The notes beneath the pieces were generated by a model, which ran no database searches, was not told where the DNA came from, and saw only the letters and a list, made by a program, of their open reading frames with translations. Below, in pieces: positions 47,769-60,339 of a DNA stretch of 64,000 bases. Position 1 is the stretch's first letter. Each line of letters starts with the position of its first letter. Both the position numbers and the translations under genes were made by a program. This DNA comes from Mastigias papua (lineage: Eukaryota > Cnidaria > Scyphozoa > Rhizostomeae > Mastigiidae): assembly GCA_964019165.1 (NCBI GenBank), contig OZ025269.1, positions 8,481,191 through 8,545,190 on the forward strand, given 5' to 3'.

Positions 47769-49245
47769 CTATATCATTCTGCTAGGTGCAGAGTATCTTT
47801 TTGCCTGCTTGCCAAGTTAACAGGGCTAGTATGGATGATCATTTAAAAAGTGCTTATTGCTTTATGTAAAACAAGCAGGCACCTGTATACCTCTAATCAC
47901 CTACATGCATTATTTATTTAGTTTAGTGACTAAAAGGGCGAGCAATCTTGTCATGGAAAACTTTCCATGGAGAAAATTTAGCTGTAATTAATGTAGTAGT
48001 ACATTTTTACCCCTAGGCAGCAATATTGTTCGGTAAATATTATAGATTTTCTTAATTGATAAATGTAATTTTTTGAAGCTGCCAAATAGGATAGTATGGC
48101 CAAGTCATAATACTGCGTTTGTTATAAAGACAGGTAGACTTTGTCTGGGTTTTGGTATATGTGGTCTTGATTGTTTGACTAACTAGAAAGTGATTTTAAA
48201 TAATCTGACCCTTTTCAGAACCAGCACCTAATGTGTTTCCTACAGGTGAAATTGATGTTATGGAGCAACCTTGTACAAGTTCTGCATTTATTCAGAGCAT
48301 ACGCTCATGTGAACAAGCAGAAATGCAATCTAATATCAAAGATATATCACCAGTACCTACCTTTAACATGGACTTGCCAACAGTTCATGTTGCAATCATG
48401 AGAAGTAATATTTTGAAAATGTTAATATCTGAGTTTCAAAACTCTGCATTGCTGCATTCACAAGTAGAGCTGTTACTCATAAATGACAGCGGTGCTGCTG
48501 AGGAAGGCTGTGGAATAGGTCTCACACGTGAGGTTCTGTGTCTCTTTTGGCGGGAGTTCTACACAGCACTATCTGTTGATGGGAGTGAAAAAGTGCTCGC
48601 CATCCGCCATGACTATCAAAGGTCAGAATGGGTAAGTATTGCTAGAATTGTTATGTTTGGGTATAAGGAAGTTGGTCATTTCCCTCGCAATATTTCTCGA
48701 GCCTTCTTTGCATCTTGTATAGTTGGTGAGGAGGTTATACCAGACAGTTGTTGGATTGATTCTTTCAAGTTGTATATGTCCAAAGATGAGCAGGAGGTCC
48801 TGAATAAATGCTTCCAGGAAGCCTTTGATCCTGAAGATGAGGATATACTGGACTTTTTGAGTGCTTAAAAGTGTTACAGACATCCAAATAAAGGAACTAT
48901 AGCTGTTACTGTTAGAGAACCGGCTCATCAAGAACTTATACAAAAACCACGGTATGTTGCAAATGTTTGCTCATTAGAACTGAATTGCTAGACAAGTGAG
49001 AAAGACTCTGAGAGTGTGGAATCATTGTTAAGAATGTATGAAAATAAACGACCATCTGCAAAGAAAATCATTAAACTCCTTGATGCCAAACCTAAAAAGG
49101 AAGATGAGAGGGAGTGTTTTGAGCTTCTAAAGCGTTATATTAAGTCCCTTGATGACACGGCATTGGGTGCACTTCTTCAGTTTCTGACTGGAAGGAACAT
49201 AATTAGTGTTCAGAAAATATCTGTGACTTTTCTGTTATATACGGG

Positions 49246-49960
49246 GGTTCTCGACTTTCAACCTTTTCCTGTACAGCCCCGTAGCCTAGCGCAGGTATCT
49301 GAGCATTTCTGGCACAAATTTTTCTTGCAATTTTCTTCGATTTGCACAATGCAAGACCGAAGGTAATGTGCTCCATAACAGAGGCCAATGATGTCACCTC
49401 GTGATCCAATGCGAGCTTTTTTTGATCCTTGCTCATCTAAAATGTAGACCATGCAGCTTCTATGGGGGCACAGCGTTAGTCTTTCCAAGGCTAATCTACA
49501 ACTTTTGAACTGGGGTAAGGGGAGCACGCGTTGAGCGGGCTATCAGTACTAAGCTAGTCTCCTGTATATGAAATAGGCACATAATTGCTCAAACTGTTCT
49601 GTACATGAGACATTAGTGAACAACGTCACATATTGTCTTCTGCATACTTCAATTTTAACGTAGATAGTGTTGTAAAATCTAGCGGTATAACTGTATCAGT
49701 GTATAACATATACAATATAGACCATCAATTGACAGGAATGACTACGGCTATGAGCTAGTGGGTGATCACAAATCTTCTCCATACAGGTACACATTTAAAT
49801 CTGAGCCATAAACCTGTAATATGGTTGCATCCATTAATCCTATGGTAACTGGTATATTAGCTTTCTTTAGCCATTAAATTGGCTTGTATCGAATTTTCAT
49901 AGCTCAGAGGACTCCATAGTGTTACTTCATAAAAATAAAAGAATACTGTTATGTACAGTT
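49246..49960 (-). mobile_element. Element E copy C (partial)
   Basis: 49246-49560 is one arm of the terminal palindrome. 49560-49950 matches the reverse complement of 43640-44026. The outer body is missing. It is followed directly by copy D. Compared with B and D it has more substitutions, so it is an older copy. Confidence 0.78.
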
Positions 49961-52620
49961 AAAATTACGAGAAAAACTTATGGACAACAATGCTCGGATA
50001 CCTGCGCTAGGCTACGGGGCTGTACAGAAAAAGGATGAAAGTCAAGAAGCCACGTAGCCTAGCGCAGGTATCCGAGCATTTTTTCCATAATTTTTTCTCG
50101 TAATTGTCCTCGATTTACACAATGCAAGGCCGAAGGTCACGTGCTACATGACAGAGGCCCATTATGTCACCTTCTCTTGATCCTATGCGAGCTTTTTGGA
50201 TTCTTGCTCCTCACTAATGCAGACCATGCAGCGTTCATGGGGGCACAGCATTAGTCTTTCCAAGGCCAATCTGTAACCTTTTTAACTGGGGATAGGGGAG
50301 CACGCGTTGAGCGGGCTTTCAGTATTAAGCTAGTCTCCTGTAATAAGAGAAAAGCGCATAATTCTTCAAAATTGTCTTTACATTGAGACATTAAAGAGCT
50401 ACATCAGGTATTGTCTCCTGCAAACTTCACTTCTAATATAGAGAGTGTTGGAAAATCTCGTAGTATAATTGTAACAGTGTATAACATATACAATATAGCC
50501 CATCAACTGACAGGAATGACTACGGCTATGAGCTAGTGGGTGATCACAAATCTTCTCCATACAGGTACACATTTAAATCTGAGCCATAAACCTGTAATAT
50601 GGTTGCATCCAGTAATCCTTTGGTAACTGGTATATTATCTTTCTTTAGCCATTAACTTAGCTTGTATCGAATTATAATAGCTCAGAGGACTCCATAGTGT
50701 TACTTCACAAAAATATTAGAATAATGCTATGTACAGGTAACATCCTATAGAATATTACTCTTCAAATCATGTTTTGAGTAATTACAGTATTCTCAATTAC
50801 AGTATTTGGGGTGGGGGAGTTGATGGTAAGGGGCTCGGAAAAATCAAGTCTACACAATAGCGATGATCGTGCTATCTAATAGTAAGTAATCCCTTTAAAC
50901 TGAATCATCATGTACAGAATGATCTATGGAAATCATTAATGGAATTTACAGCAACAGCTTTCCAGCAAAGACACATTCAGGATACAGGAACCCCTAATTT
51001 GACTCCTCAAAAGTTACACTACGATCCATAGTGAAAAGAACTATAAAAGTGTTGTAAATAAAGAGTACTGGGATTCAGCTACAAACTGCACTGGAAGTAA
51101 GTAAGGCATCAGCTACGGGGACTGAGAGTAATATGAAACGCCCCTCAAGATTTTGGAGAGAATGCACACGATTGTTTCCTCAACTAATGCAAGAAAAAAA
51201 ACAGAGACAGAGTATCAAACTGCAATAATCCACAGACTAAATTGGATAACATCCTAGCTCTAGCCTAAAATAACTGTGTTGCAAACATAAAGAGCTATGT
51301 AGAAGTTACAAACAACATCTCAACCCAGACCGGTCTCAACTGTAAACAATGTCAGAGTGGCCTAGCATAACTGAAAGTGAACAGCAGGCTAAAAATCCCA
51401 GCAATTATTAAATAGTCCAGTAGGACTCTGCCGAACAACTTCCAGAACCCTTTGCAGTCACAAATCTATAATGTAGTTGTTCGGAAACAAAGGATCAAAT
51501 GTATCTGTGATCGTGAGATGAACTTGGGAATCCCCTCGCGTGTCTCTAGAGAAACTACACCAGAATGAAGATTGAAGGATACCATTACGTTGTATGGCTA
51601 ACACTCAAGAAACTTAGCAAGTCATGTAGTTTGCTTGTAATCACTCTTGACATGAAAGACGAACAGCAGCCTATTCATTGCTTAAACCATACGGGGGGAG
51701 AGCTACACATCTTTCAGAGTTATAATAGATAACACAACGAACAACCTCATACAGGAAAACCATGGCAAAACTTTGGAAGTTAGAAAAAACAATTTCAGTA
51801 CGCTACTGGTCAATATTTTATCACGCCTTAATTTATTTTCCTCAAATAAAACTGGGACTTCACATCTTGCAAAAACAACCCAAACTGAAAGCTTCCCGAA
51901 TGTTATCACATGTCAGGTAACAAAGCGTAAGAAATAAGCGAAATACACCATAATATACCACAAAATACAACATGAAAATATCTTCTATATGGTTTATCAC
52001 AACTTACCGGCAAAAGCACTATGGGTTAGCAGAGAGAATGAAGCGGCTCAGGAAGATCTGTCATTGCGATATCATCCTCGAAAAGTAGGATTCCTTGGCA
52101 AATGAAATCAAGCGAAAACAGCAGTAAACTGGAAGCAGACCGACAAAATTCTCCTCCAAGTCACACAGCAACTATATGGTAGTAATGGTTCGCAACTGTA
52201 GAATACGGATGAAATGGACAAAGGAGATACAAGAAATCTTAAATCAACCCATTTCAGGAAAATAGAGCAGGCTTACCAGGAAGAACAGCAATCAAAGTCT
52301 CCTCGCGATAACACATACAGCTACTTAGTCCTACATGACCGCTTGCAAAACTGACAACACGCGGTCCATCAGGGAGTAGTAACAGTATTACTGTGAATGG
52401 CGATGGGAAGAAAGTTGAATAACTCGGCGAGAAAAAATGATAAAAATCAGATCTCTTTTTATGTAAGTAGTAGACCCAAATGGCTACCCTCAACAGAAAT
52501 CTGTGGGCCATGGAACGAATACCCTGGGAGGATATCGTGTGCGCGTAATCAGGTCACGTGGTACAATTCAGAGCAATCTGATTGGTTTGGCATAAATTAT
52601 CATATAGGCATCTTAGTATA
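49961..52620 (-). mobile_element. Element E copy D (right arm of the large inverted repeat)
   Basis: Reverse complement of copy B over about 2.5-2.6 kb. Its outer end (…CATCTTAGTATATAG) abuts plus-strand satellite at ACTGTTTGTAAG, while the complementary half of that satellite monomer (…CAACAGTATATATAC) abuts copy B at 44626. The palindromic end is incomplete here (49966-50336). Confidence 0.8.
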
Positions 52621-52625
52621 TAGAG

Positions 52626-53138
52626 ACTGTTTGTAAGATTGAAATTCAGTGCATAAGCTTGAATCTCATCCATTAGATGTCTCTAACAACTGCTTGTGCA
52701 ATGAGGTCAGTAGTTTAGTAATAGTTTGCAACTGAATTTAGCTCTAGTGTGTGAATTAACACTGACTACATCTACTAATCCTTAATACATGTTGAAAAAT
52801 ATACAGTACTGGGGAACTTTTAATTACAACGTTAAATTCGTGCGTGATGGTCTCAAGCATAGTCTAAGCCTATTTCTATAGTGAATGCAGCATTGTAAAC
52901 ATAGTATGGCCATCATATCATTGTTCATTCTTGTTTTCTCAATGTTTGTCTACATTCGTAGTTTAGGCCCATTGGAAGATATGACGAACAGTACATATAC
53001 TGTTTGCAAGATCGGGATTCAGTGGATGTGTTTGGATCTCATCTACTAGATGTCGTTTACAACTGGTCTTGCACTAAAGTCAGTAGTTTAGTGGTATTTT
53101 TCTATTAAATATAGCGCTAGTGTGTGATTTAACACTAT
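52626..53138 (+). repeat. 374-bp satellite, block 3 (about 1.4 monomers)
   Basis: Plus-orientation satellite starting ACTGTTTGTAAGATTG and ending GATTTAACACTAT, the same monomer position at which the LINE at 14041 is inserted. Confidence 0.9.
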
Positions 53139-55948
53139 AATAATACTAATAATAATTTATTTTTTATTTTTTTTTTGAAACTCCATAATATCATGACAAT
53201 AACATTACAGTTACATACAATCATACACCTCTCTACTGTTAGGTAGTGTATAACTGGCTTGTCTGCTATACAAAAATAATATTTAATCAAATGTTATAAT
53301 GTATGGAGACTGAAAGAAATATTAGCAATGAAATTAGAAGCAGCAAACATACAAATTAGCAACTAAAAGTCATGTAGCTCCGGACCTGGCCAAGATTTGT
53401 TTCGTCTACAGAAAATAAAATAGGTGCATCTTATGGCAATGTTGGAAGCTTTCATAATGATCTGCTGTTGACGAGTAGTGTCAAAGTGCAAATCTTTCAG
53501 CCTCGATGAAAAGGAGTCAGAGGATCTACCAAGTATACCAAGAGCCCTCATAGAGAGATTAATAAATTTAACATCATAAAACTTTTCCTGGAGGGCTAAA
53601 ATAAGGGGGCGATATTTATCAGATTTGCGTTCACTATTGATCGTTATATTTGACTCAAAGCCAACAGTTAACTCTAGTAGGTATACAGTAGTACTATTAA
53701 GCACTAGAACAAGATCTGGTCTGAGAGAATCACCAGTAATCAAAGATGGAGATGGAAAAGAAGGAAGATCTGCTTACAACGAGCTATCTTGTAATGAAGA
53801 TAGAGTTCTAGAGATATGCAAAAGAACGGAGTTATGGCGCCAGGTATACCTGCCATCTTCCAGGTAGGACTTACAACTAGACACAATGTGCTGGAGACTT
53901 TGAGACTGGAGACAGAACGAGCATGCAGAAGAGGAAGAGAGGGACCATTTGCAAAGGTTCTTTTTTGTAGCCAGAGTATTGTTTAGGTACTTTATGGTAA
54001 AATTGAAAATGTTTCTGGGCATATTTTTCTGTACTTTTGACCAGAGGTGTCGAGTTTTACTACTAGCATGAAGAAGAATAGATGAGATTACGAAACCTTG
54101 AGATTTAAGTTCATGATGGAGGCGATTTTCACTATCAGTTTGTACCGCATTTAACACTTGTTTTGTGTTACGATATTGATCGTACTGAATATTGCAGCCA
54201 GTGCTGGTTCTTGCCCAAAGATGGTTTATATATGAATTAGGAGATGACTTATGGGCACTTCTAATAACAACCTGGCACTGCGTATACTTGGTAGATGGCA
54301 GAATAAGGCTTAAACCGTACTTAGATTTAGATATGAAAAGCGAACTAAGTGTAGCACTAATCGGCAGCTCGAGCCATTGACGAACGTATCTAGATACAAG
54401 GCTATCGATGTTTTCAACAATCCATGTCTTACTGATGTCAGAGATGGTAAAATGCCATGATAGTTTAGATAAGACAAACCGATAATATAGAAGAAGCTTA
54501 TTTTTGGGGTGACAGGGGATTGCATCAATTTTACTCAATAACTCGTTTACTAACCCTAGCACTTCTGACATGTGGTCGACATTATCCATTGAGAAGTTAA
54601 AATATCTACCCAAGTATTTGAAAGAATTACCCATCGCGACAGTAGGAACAACGGCCTGGTTTATTAATAGTTTAGGGAGATATTGAGTTGATGAAGTAGA
54701 AGATTTTTTAATTCCGAATGTGGAACATTTACCAACTCTAATAACCATGTTGGCCCAAGTACACCATCTTGTAAGATGATTAAGAAGAAGTTGATTCTCA
54801 TTTTCAAGCCCAGTTATGATAGCAGCATCATCAGCAAATTGAAACCAATGAATTGGACGAAGAGAACTAATAGAGAAGCCGAACTGTGTAAACTTCGAGT
54901 CCGAAATGTAATGTATGAACGTATTAAAGCATAAGTTGAAGGTTAATGGACTTAGGCAATCCCCTTGGAGAACGCCGCGGCCTATTGTAATAAATGGTGT
55001 TTTAAAAGAGTCAGTGATGACAGATGTCTGAAATTCTGAGTAAAGACTGCCGATTAATAGTTGAATTTGAGTGGGAATGTGATGATATTTTAAAACTTCA
55101 GGAATGAGGTTATGATGTACTTCACCAAACGCGTTTTTAAGGTCCAACAATGTGATTACTAGAGACTTTTGTTTAATTCTGGCAGCATTAATAACGCTAG
55201 CCATCTGGGCAGTGTGGTCAAAGGTGCCAGTCAACTTAGGAAGAAAGCCTTTTTGAATTTGATGTTCAATATAGCCATTTGCCTTGAGAAAAGCAAACAT
55301 TGAATCACGTACACATGATGTAAAGATCTTAAGAGGTACGCTCTCGAGAGTTATCGGCCTGAAATTAGAAGGATCAGAAGGATCGCCCTTTTTATGCACA
55401 AGAACTGTGCATGCTTTTTTCCATGCATTTGGAATTTCACTTGACTGCCAGATGATTCTAAATACAGCTGTGATATACGAACGGAGATAGGGACAGCGCT
55501 TGAATGGAATGATAGATATTTTATCAAGAGGGCACGGTGAACCGGAAGCTTTCATTCTACGTACGATCTTCGTGACTTGATGATATGATGGAGGCGATAA
55601 ATCATAGGAAATTGTTGGCTGAGGAAGAGGGGAAATCCAGCTAGGGATTTTAAAAGATTTAGCAGGATTTATAGCACAAAAGAAGGTACAAAAAACTGAG
55701 TGCAAGTAGTGGAATCGAATGATGGAAGCGATGAGGTACGCTGCTTGAATTGTTGTTTGACATAACTCCAAAAGGACGCCTTGATAAGTTTATCATGATC
55801 GGTAACAGTGTTTAGTGAGTTAGAAGTCCTACGTAACTTCAATCGCAGAGTCTTTGCAACATATCTGACTTCCATAACATCAGCATTCGATTATTTTAGA
55901 TGATTTAACGTTGATTTAAGCATAGAGATCGAGTAATCCTTATATCCT

Positions 55949-55960
<12 letters not shown>
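53139..55960 (-). mobile_element. R2/NeSL-like LINE with restriction-like endonuclease
   Basis: One long minus-strand ORF (55875-53363) with RT followed by zinc knuckle and PD-(D/E)XK endonuclease, plus an A/T-rich tail (…AATTTATTATTAGTATTATT on the minus strand) against satellite at 53138. The 5' side ends at an (ATA)n run (55950-55980). The 5' N-terminal zinc fingers of the family are not visible, so the copy is 5' truncated. Confidence 0.82.
53363..55875 (-). pseudogene. ORF of RLE-type LINE (RT, CCHC, RLE)
   Basis: The N-terminal bit (55875-55690) has DHDKLIKASFWSYVKQQF and is shifted relative to the main frame (55771-53774). RT motifs: PNAWKKACTVLVHKKGDPSD, FRPITLESVPLKIF, QKGFLPKLTGTFDHTA, VITLLDLKNAFGEV (D), GRGVLQGDCLSPLTFNLCFN, and HWFQFADDAAIITG (catalytic ADD). 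The zinc knuckle CSFCLQSQSLQHIVSSC is followed by RYTWRHNSVLLHI. A TAA at 53774-53776 interrupts, and the same frame continues with SLRPDLVLVLNSTTVYLLEL and ERKSDKYRPLILAL, the PD..(E)LT..K core of the restriction-like endonuclease. Only one shift and one stop: a fairly young copy. Confidence 0.88.
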
Positions 55961-55981
<21 letters not shown>

Positions 55982-56149
55982 TTACGAATATTTCAACAGG
56001 AAAACCTATCAATACTTATAGATATTGTTATCATTAGGGTCCTGCTTGCCTAAATTTACAATGGTAAAAGAAAAGAAAAATGTCCTTGAAAAGTCTGTTG
56101 GTACTACAGAACTTCACTATAGCACGAAAAAGCGGAAACATTCTTTTAG

Positions 56150-56190
56150 CATACTGAAAGCTTTTTTCGTCCGACACTCGTCAGAGTATG
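56150..56190 (-). ncRNA. Hammerhead ribozyme motif (type I)
   Basis: On the minus strand: stem I CATACT (56190-56185) pairs with AGTATG (56155-56150). The core is CTGACGA (56184-56178). Stem II GTGTCGGAC closes with GT/AC. Then GAA and A at 15.1, stem III AAA/TTT with an AGC loop, and cleavage after TTTC (56156). All invariant core bases are present. It lies 125 nt downstream, in the same sense, of the PLE endonuclease fragment at 56583-56314, as expected for a PLE terminal repeat. Confidence 0.7.
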
Positions 56191-56313
56191 AAACGTCGGA
56201 TAACGACCGAAAGGTGAACCGAAATATATAGCCAGATGCGGGTGCACGTGATATGATGAATAATGCGTCTATTTGGCCCTATGATTGGCCAATTAGCACC
56301 TATTCACCATTGT

Positions 56314-56600
56314 TTACTTGAAGAGTCCAAGTGAAAAAACGAACTCTTTTTGTTTACGCAAGACTGGGTTTTGAGTCTTGATGTAAACCGATTCCAAAAC
56401 ACCTAAATGAAAGGACGATCTTGCTTGCCCAATGATCCGAAAATTATCGTCTGTATATGTTTTGGCGCATTCTGGATTTGTTAGAAGATGTTGTCCTATG
56501 GCCGAATCACTTTTCATTTTAGAATTAGAGTTTTTACACGTACGAGGCGGCTGTTCTCTTGTTGTAGTGTTAAAAATGTCCATCTTAAAACTTAAAAAAT
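56314..56600 (-). pseudogene. PLE C-terminal (GIY-YIG region) fragment
   Basis: The 89-aa frame has SAIGQHLLTNPECAKTYTDD, FRIIGQARSSFHLGVLESVY and IKTQNPVLRKQKEFVFSLGL. The pattern 'S.I..HL....C......F.I......L..LE...I....P.L..Q' is the second half of GIY-YIG endonucleases in Penelope-like elements. The RT and the GIY-YIG start are absent. I judge it PLE mainly from this pattern and the hammerhead just downstream. Confidence 0.55.
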
Positions 56601-56639
56601 TACATCAAGAAAGTGTATTTAAAACTTAGATCATCACAC

Positions 56640-57069
56640 AATTAAATGTCATTAAAATGGCTATCTAAAAAATTTCTAAAAACAAATCGTGATTCGATTT
56701 TCCTTGCTGTAAAGGCAAGTTGTTGTATTCTTTGGCAGCCATGAAATAAAGTCCCTTTCGTCCAAATTCCGTTTTCATTAGTGGTAACTTTACCGATTGT
56801 TCCTCGTTTCTTGTGTTCTTTCCGTGTTCATTCTTAGTGAAGTATTCTTTCATTACACCACATACATTATGTTGTAAATTATCAAATACCACAGTACAAG
56901 CTCTTTTTCTAACTACTGCATCAATTTTAGGTATCCGTATGTCAACCATGAGGTTATTTGACTTTATAACAACTCTGGCTCTGCGTTTTATGCTTTTAAT
57001 TCTGTTCTTGTGCGACTGAGACCGAGCTAGGAAGGTCAATCCGCAGTACCCAAAAACAGGCATTATCAT
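56640..57069 (-). pseudogene. LINE RT C-terminal fragment
   Basis: The frame shows FGYCGLTFLARSQSHKNRIK, SIKRRARVVIKS, RKRACTVVFDNLQHNVC, KNTRNEEQSVKLPLMKTEFG and KGLYFMAAKEYNNLPLQ. This is the end of a CR1/Jockey-like ORF2 (thumb to C-terminus), 134 aa open. It is a different subfamily from the WKGE.C.C fragments. It forms the right part of the composite insertion that ends at 57100. Confidence 0.72.
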
Positions 57070-57100
57070 TGTTAAAAACAGGCATTATCATTATCTTTAT

Positions 57101-58390
57101 ATCTACAGCTATAAAGGCATAATAAACTATAAATGCGTGTGTCATAGTCCCAAAGCATAATCTAAGCCTATATATACAGTGAATGTAGCATTGCTAATAT
57201 AGTTTAGCCATCGAATTATTTTTCAGTCATACTTTCTCAGTGTCTCATTGAATACGTAGTTTAGGCCCATTGCAAGACATGACAAACAGTACATACTGTT
57301 TGTAAGATCGAAATTCAGTGGATGTATTTTAATCTCATGTATCTTTAATATCGTGTACATCTACTCTTCTACAGAAATGAGTAGTTTAGCAATAGATTTC
57401 TACTGACTTTAGCGCTAGCATGCGATTTAACACCATGTACGACTATATTGGCTAAGTACATGTTATATAAGTGACATTACTTTGAACCTACTATTTACAA
57501 CTTTAAATGGGTGTATGGTAGTCCCAAGCATAATCTAAGCTTATTTCTACAGTGAATACAGCACTGCAAGCATAGTATGGCCATCATATCATTGTTCATT
57601 CTTCTTTTCTCAGTATCCTATTATACACGTTGTATAGGCCCATTGCAAGAAATGACCAACAGTAAATATACTGTTTGTAAGCTGGAAGTTTAGTGGATGT
57701 GCATTAATCTCATCTACTAGATGTCGTCTACCTGTACATTTGCACTGAAATTAGTAGTTCAGTAAATATTTCCTACTGGATTTAGGGCTACTGTGTGATT
57801 TAACACAGTGTAGAGCTATAAATGCTTAATTATATGTTTTAAACGTGACATTGCTGTGCAATTTCTGATTACAACCTTAAGTGTGTATGGGATAGTCCCA
57901 GAGCATTGCCTAAGCTTATTTGTACAGTGACTGCAGCATTGCAATATAGCTTGACCTTGATATCATTGTTTATTCTTGTTATCTCAGTGCCTGCTTACAC
58001 ACGTTGCTTTGGCCCATTGCAAGATGTCGTTTAAAAGTACTTTTGCACTGAAATCAGCAGTTTAGTAATAGTATCCTACTTGATTTAGCGCTACTTGATT
58101 TATCGTTATTGTGTGATTCAACACTACCTAAGGCTTAAAACATGTTGTAAAAGTAACATTACTGTGCAGCTACTAATTCCAACTGTAAATGCGTGTGTGA
58201 TAGTCCCAAAGCATCATCTAAGCTGATATACATATGATTGCAAATATAGCATGGCCATCATATCATTGTAAATTCTTGTTTTATATATGTTTGTTTACAT
58301 TCGTTGCATTAAATGACCAATATTACATATACTGTTTGTAAGATCGACATTCAATGGATGTGCTTGAGACTCACCTACTAGATGTCCTTT
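57101..58390 (+). repeat. 374-bp satellite, block 4 (about 3.4 monomers)
   Basis: Resumes at ATCTACAGCTATAAAGG, the position complementary to the end of block 3 (AACACTAT), so the 53.1-57.1 kb retroelements were inserted between them. A partial monomer deletion is visible near 58030. It ends at GTCCTTTACATA before a (TA)n array. Confidence 0.88.
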
Positions 58391-58392
58391 AC

Positions 58393-58475
<83 letters not shown>

Positions 58476-58504
58476 AATGATAATAAAAGTTATACCATAC
58501 TGTC

Positions 58505-58546
58505 ATACGCGACCGTCGGTTTCATGTTTCCAATCTTCAGGCGTAT
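58505..58546 (-). ncRNA. Hammerhead ribozyme motif, left arm of palindrome
   Basis: Mirror image of the motif at 58554-58595, on the minus strand, with the same core CTGAAGA...GAAAC...GTC and stem I. The two ribozymes face away from a 9-bp centre, so transcripts from either strand contain one sense copy, and a full-length transcript can instead fold into one 73-bp hairpin. Confidence 0.7.
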
Positions 58547-58553
58547 ACGCCTG

Positions 58554-58595
58554 ATACGCCTGAAGATTGGAAACATGAAACCGACGGTCGCGTAT
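58554..58595 (+). ncRNA. Hammerhead ribozyme motif, right arm of palindrome
   Basis: Stem I ATACGC (58554-58559) pairs with GCGTAT (58590-58595). The core is CTGAAGA (58560-58566). Stem II is short with a GAAA tetraloop and a U-U apposition at its base (58567-58576). Then GAAA (58577-58580), stem III ACC/GGT with a GAC loop, and cleavage triplet GTC (58587-58589). All conserved core positions agree with the hammerhead consensus. Confidence 0.75.
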
Positions 58596-58697
58596 GACAG
58601 TATGGTATAACTTTTATTATTATTCTTATAACGCTCCATTCAATTGTCGAGCACTTTAGTGTTGTAAAAGATGCAGTTGAGGTATCGCCTCTCGTTC

Positions 58698-59306
<609 letters not shown>

Positions 59307-59311
59307 TAATG

Positions 59312-60038
59312 TAAAGTGGGAAAGTTGGAGCAAAAATTTGGACAATCGAGGTAGAGAGGTTTGTAAATGAAAACATGGAAAATATAATGTGATATAATGG
59401 GGTGGTGATTATGTGATGTGATTATTGATTGTGGATGATGTGTGATTGGTGAAAGTTGTGTGTGATTATGGTTTGTGGTGTGTGAATGGTAATATATGAA
59501 TGGAAATATGAGAATGGAATATAGGAATGGAAATATGAGAATGGAATATAAGAATTGAATATGAGAATGGAATATAAGAATTGAACATGAGAATGAAATA
59601 TAAAGGATGGCAATGTGTGAATGAAAATATGAGAATGGAATATAAGAATTGAATATGAGAATGGAATATAAGAATTGAATATGAGAATGAAATATAAAGA
59701 ATGGGAATGTGTGAATGGAAATGTGAGAATGGAATATAAGGATTGGTATTGAAATTTGGAGTTAGAATTTGATATAGAATTCTAATAACTATTAAAAATA
59801 ATAGTTACTAAATTTGGAATATAAATTTGGAATAAAATTTAAAAAAATTTAATTAGGTAACTTAAAGCCCTATAAATAATTGGCCATTGAATATAGGCCA
59901 TTAGATGGACCGCGGAGAGAGGCGCCCTAATTTTATGGTTTCACTAGGGCGTTTTAGACTCGTTTACGAGGGCTCTGACGGTGATTGAGACGGTACTAAT
60001 AAAAATAAATATTCTCCTGCGTAATTTATTGTAATACA
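59312..60038 (+). other. LTR-like segment (tentative)
   Basis: It begins TGTAAAGTGGGAAAG immediately after the satellite, contains a TATA-like CCTATAAATAATTGG near 59870, then CTAATAAAAATAAATATT (polyadenylation-like) near 59995, and ends ...GTAATACA, followed by a possible primer-binding TGGTAGATTC at 60044. The order promoter, poly(A) signal, end and TGG is LTR-like, but I see no second copy and no gag/pol, so this remains a suggestion. Confidence 0.3.
59440..59760 (+). repeat. Degenerate minisatellite (GAATGGAATATAAGAATT)n
   Basis: Imperfect repeats of roughly 14 to 28 bp built from GAATGGAATATAAGAATTGA and GAATGGAAATATGA, about twelve units. Low-complexity frames across it are not genes. 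Confidence 0.85.
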
Positions 60039-60295
60039 GTTACTGGTAGATTCTATTTTTAGTTTAGATTTTAGCTTAGTCACACCCTAGATTAGTTTAG
60101 TTCAGTTCAGTTCATCGTGTGCAGTCTAGAATGGAACACCCCACTAGTTTGCGCACCGCGTCTAATTAATGTTTTTCCGTCGTCTACGTCATTCAGTTAT
60201 TAGCATAATTTGTTTAAGTTTACCGCCACAGTTTAATTAGGCTTAATAGCGATTTGATGCCAAGCAAGCACTGCGTGTGTGTGCCACCCAGTACT

Positions 60296-60333
60296 CCGCT
60301 CTAATGTATATTTGGCATCCGGCATTAGAGCGG
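60296..60333. other. Hairpin, 11-bp stem
   Basis: CCGCTCTAATG and CATTAGAGCGG are perfect inverses separated by 16 nt. It lies in GC-richer sequence between the LTR-like segment and the AT-rich region. It is too strong to be incidental in AT-rich DNA, but its role is unknown. Confidence 0.6.
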
Positions 60334-60339
60334 GGGCAG

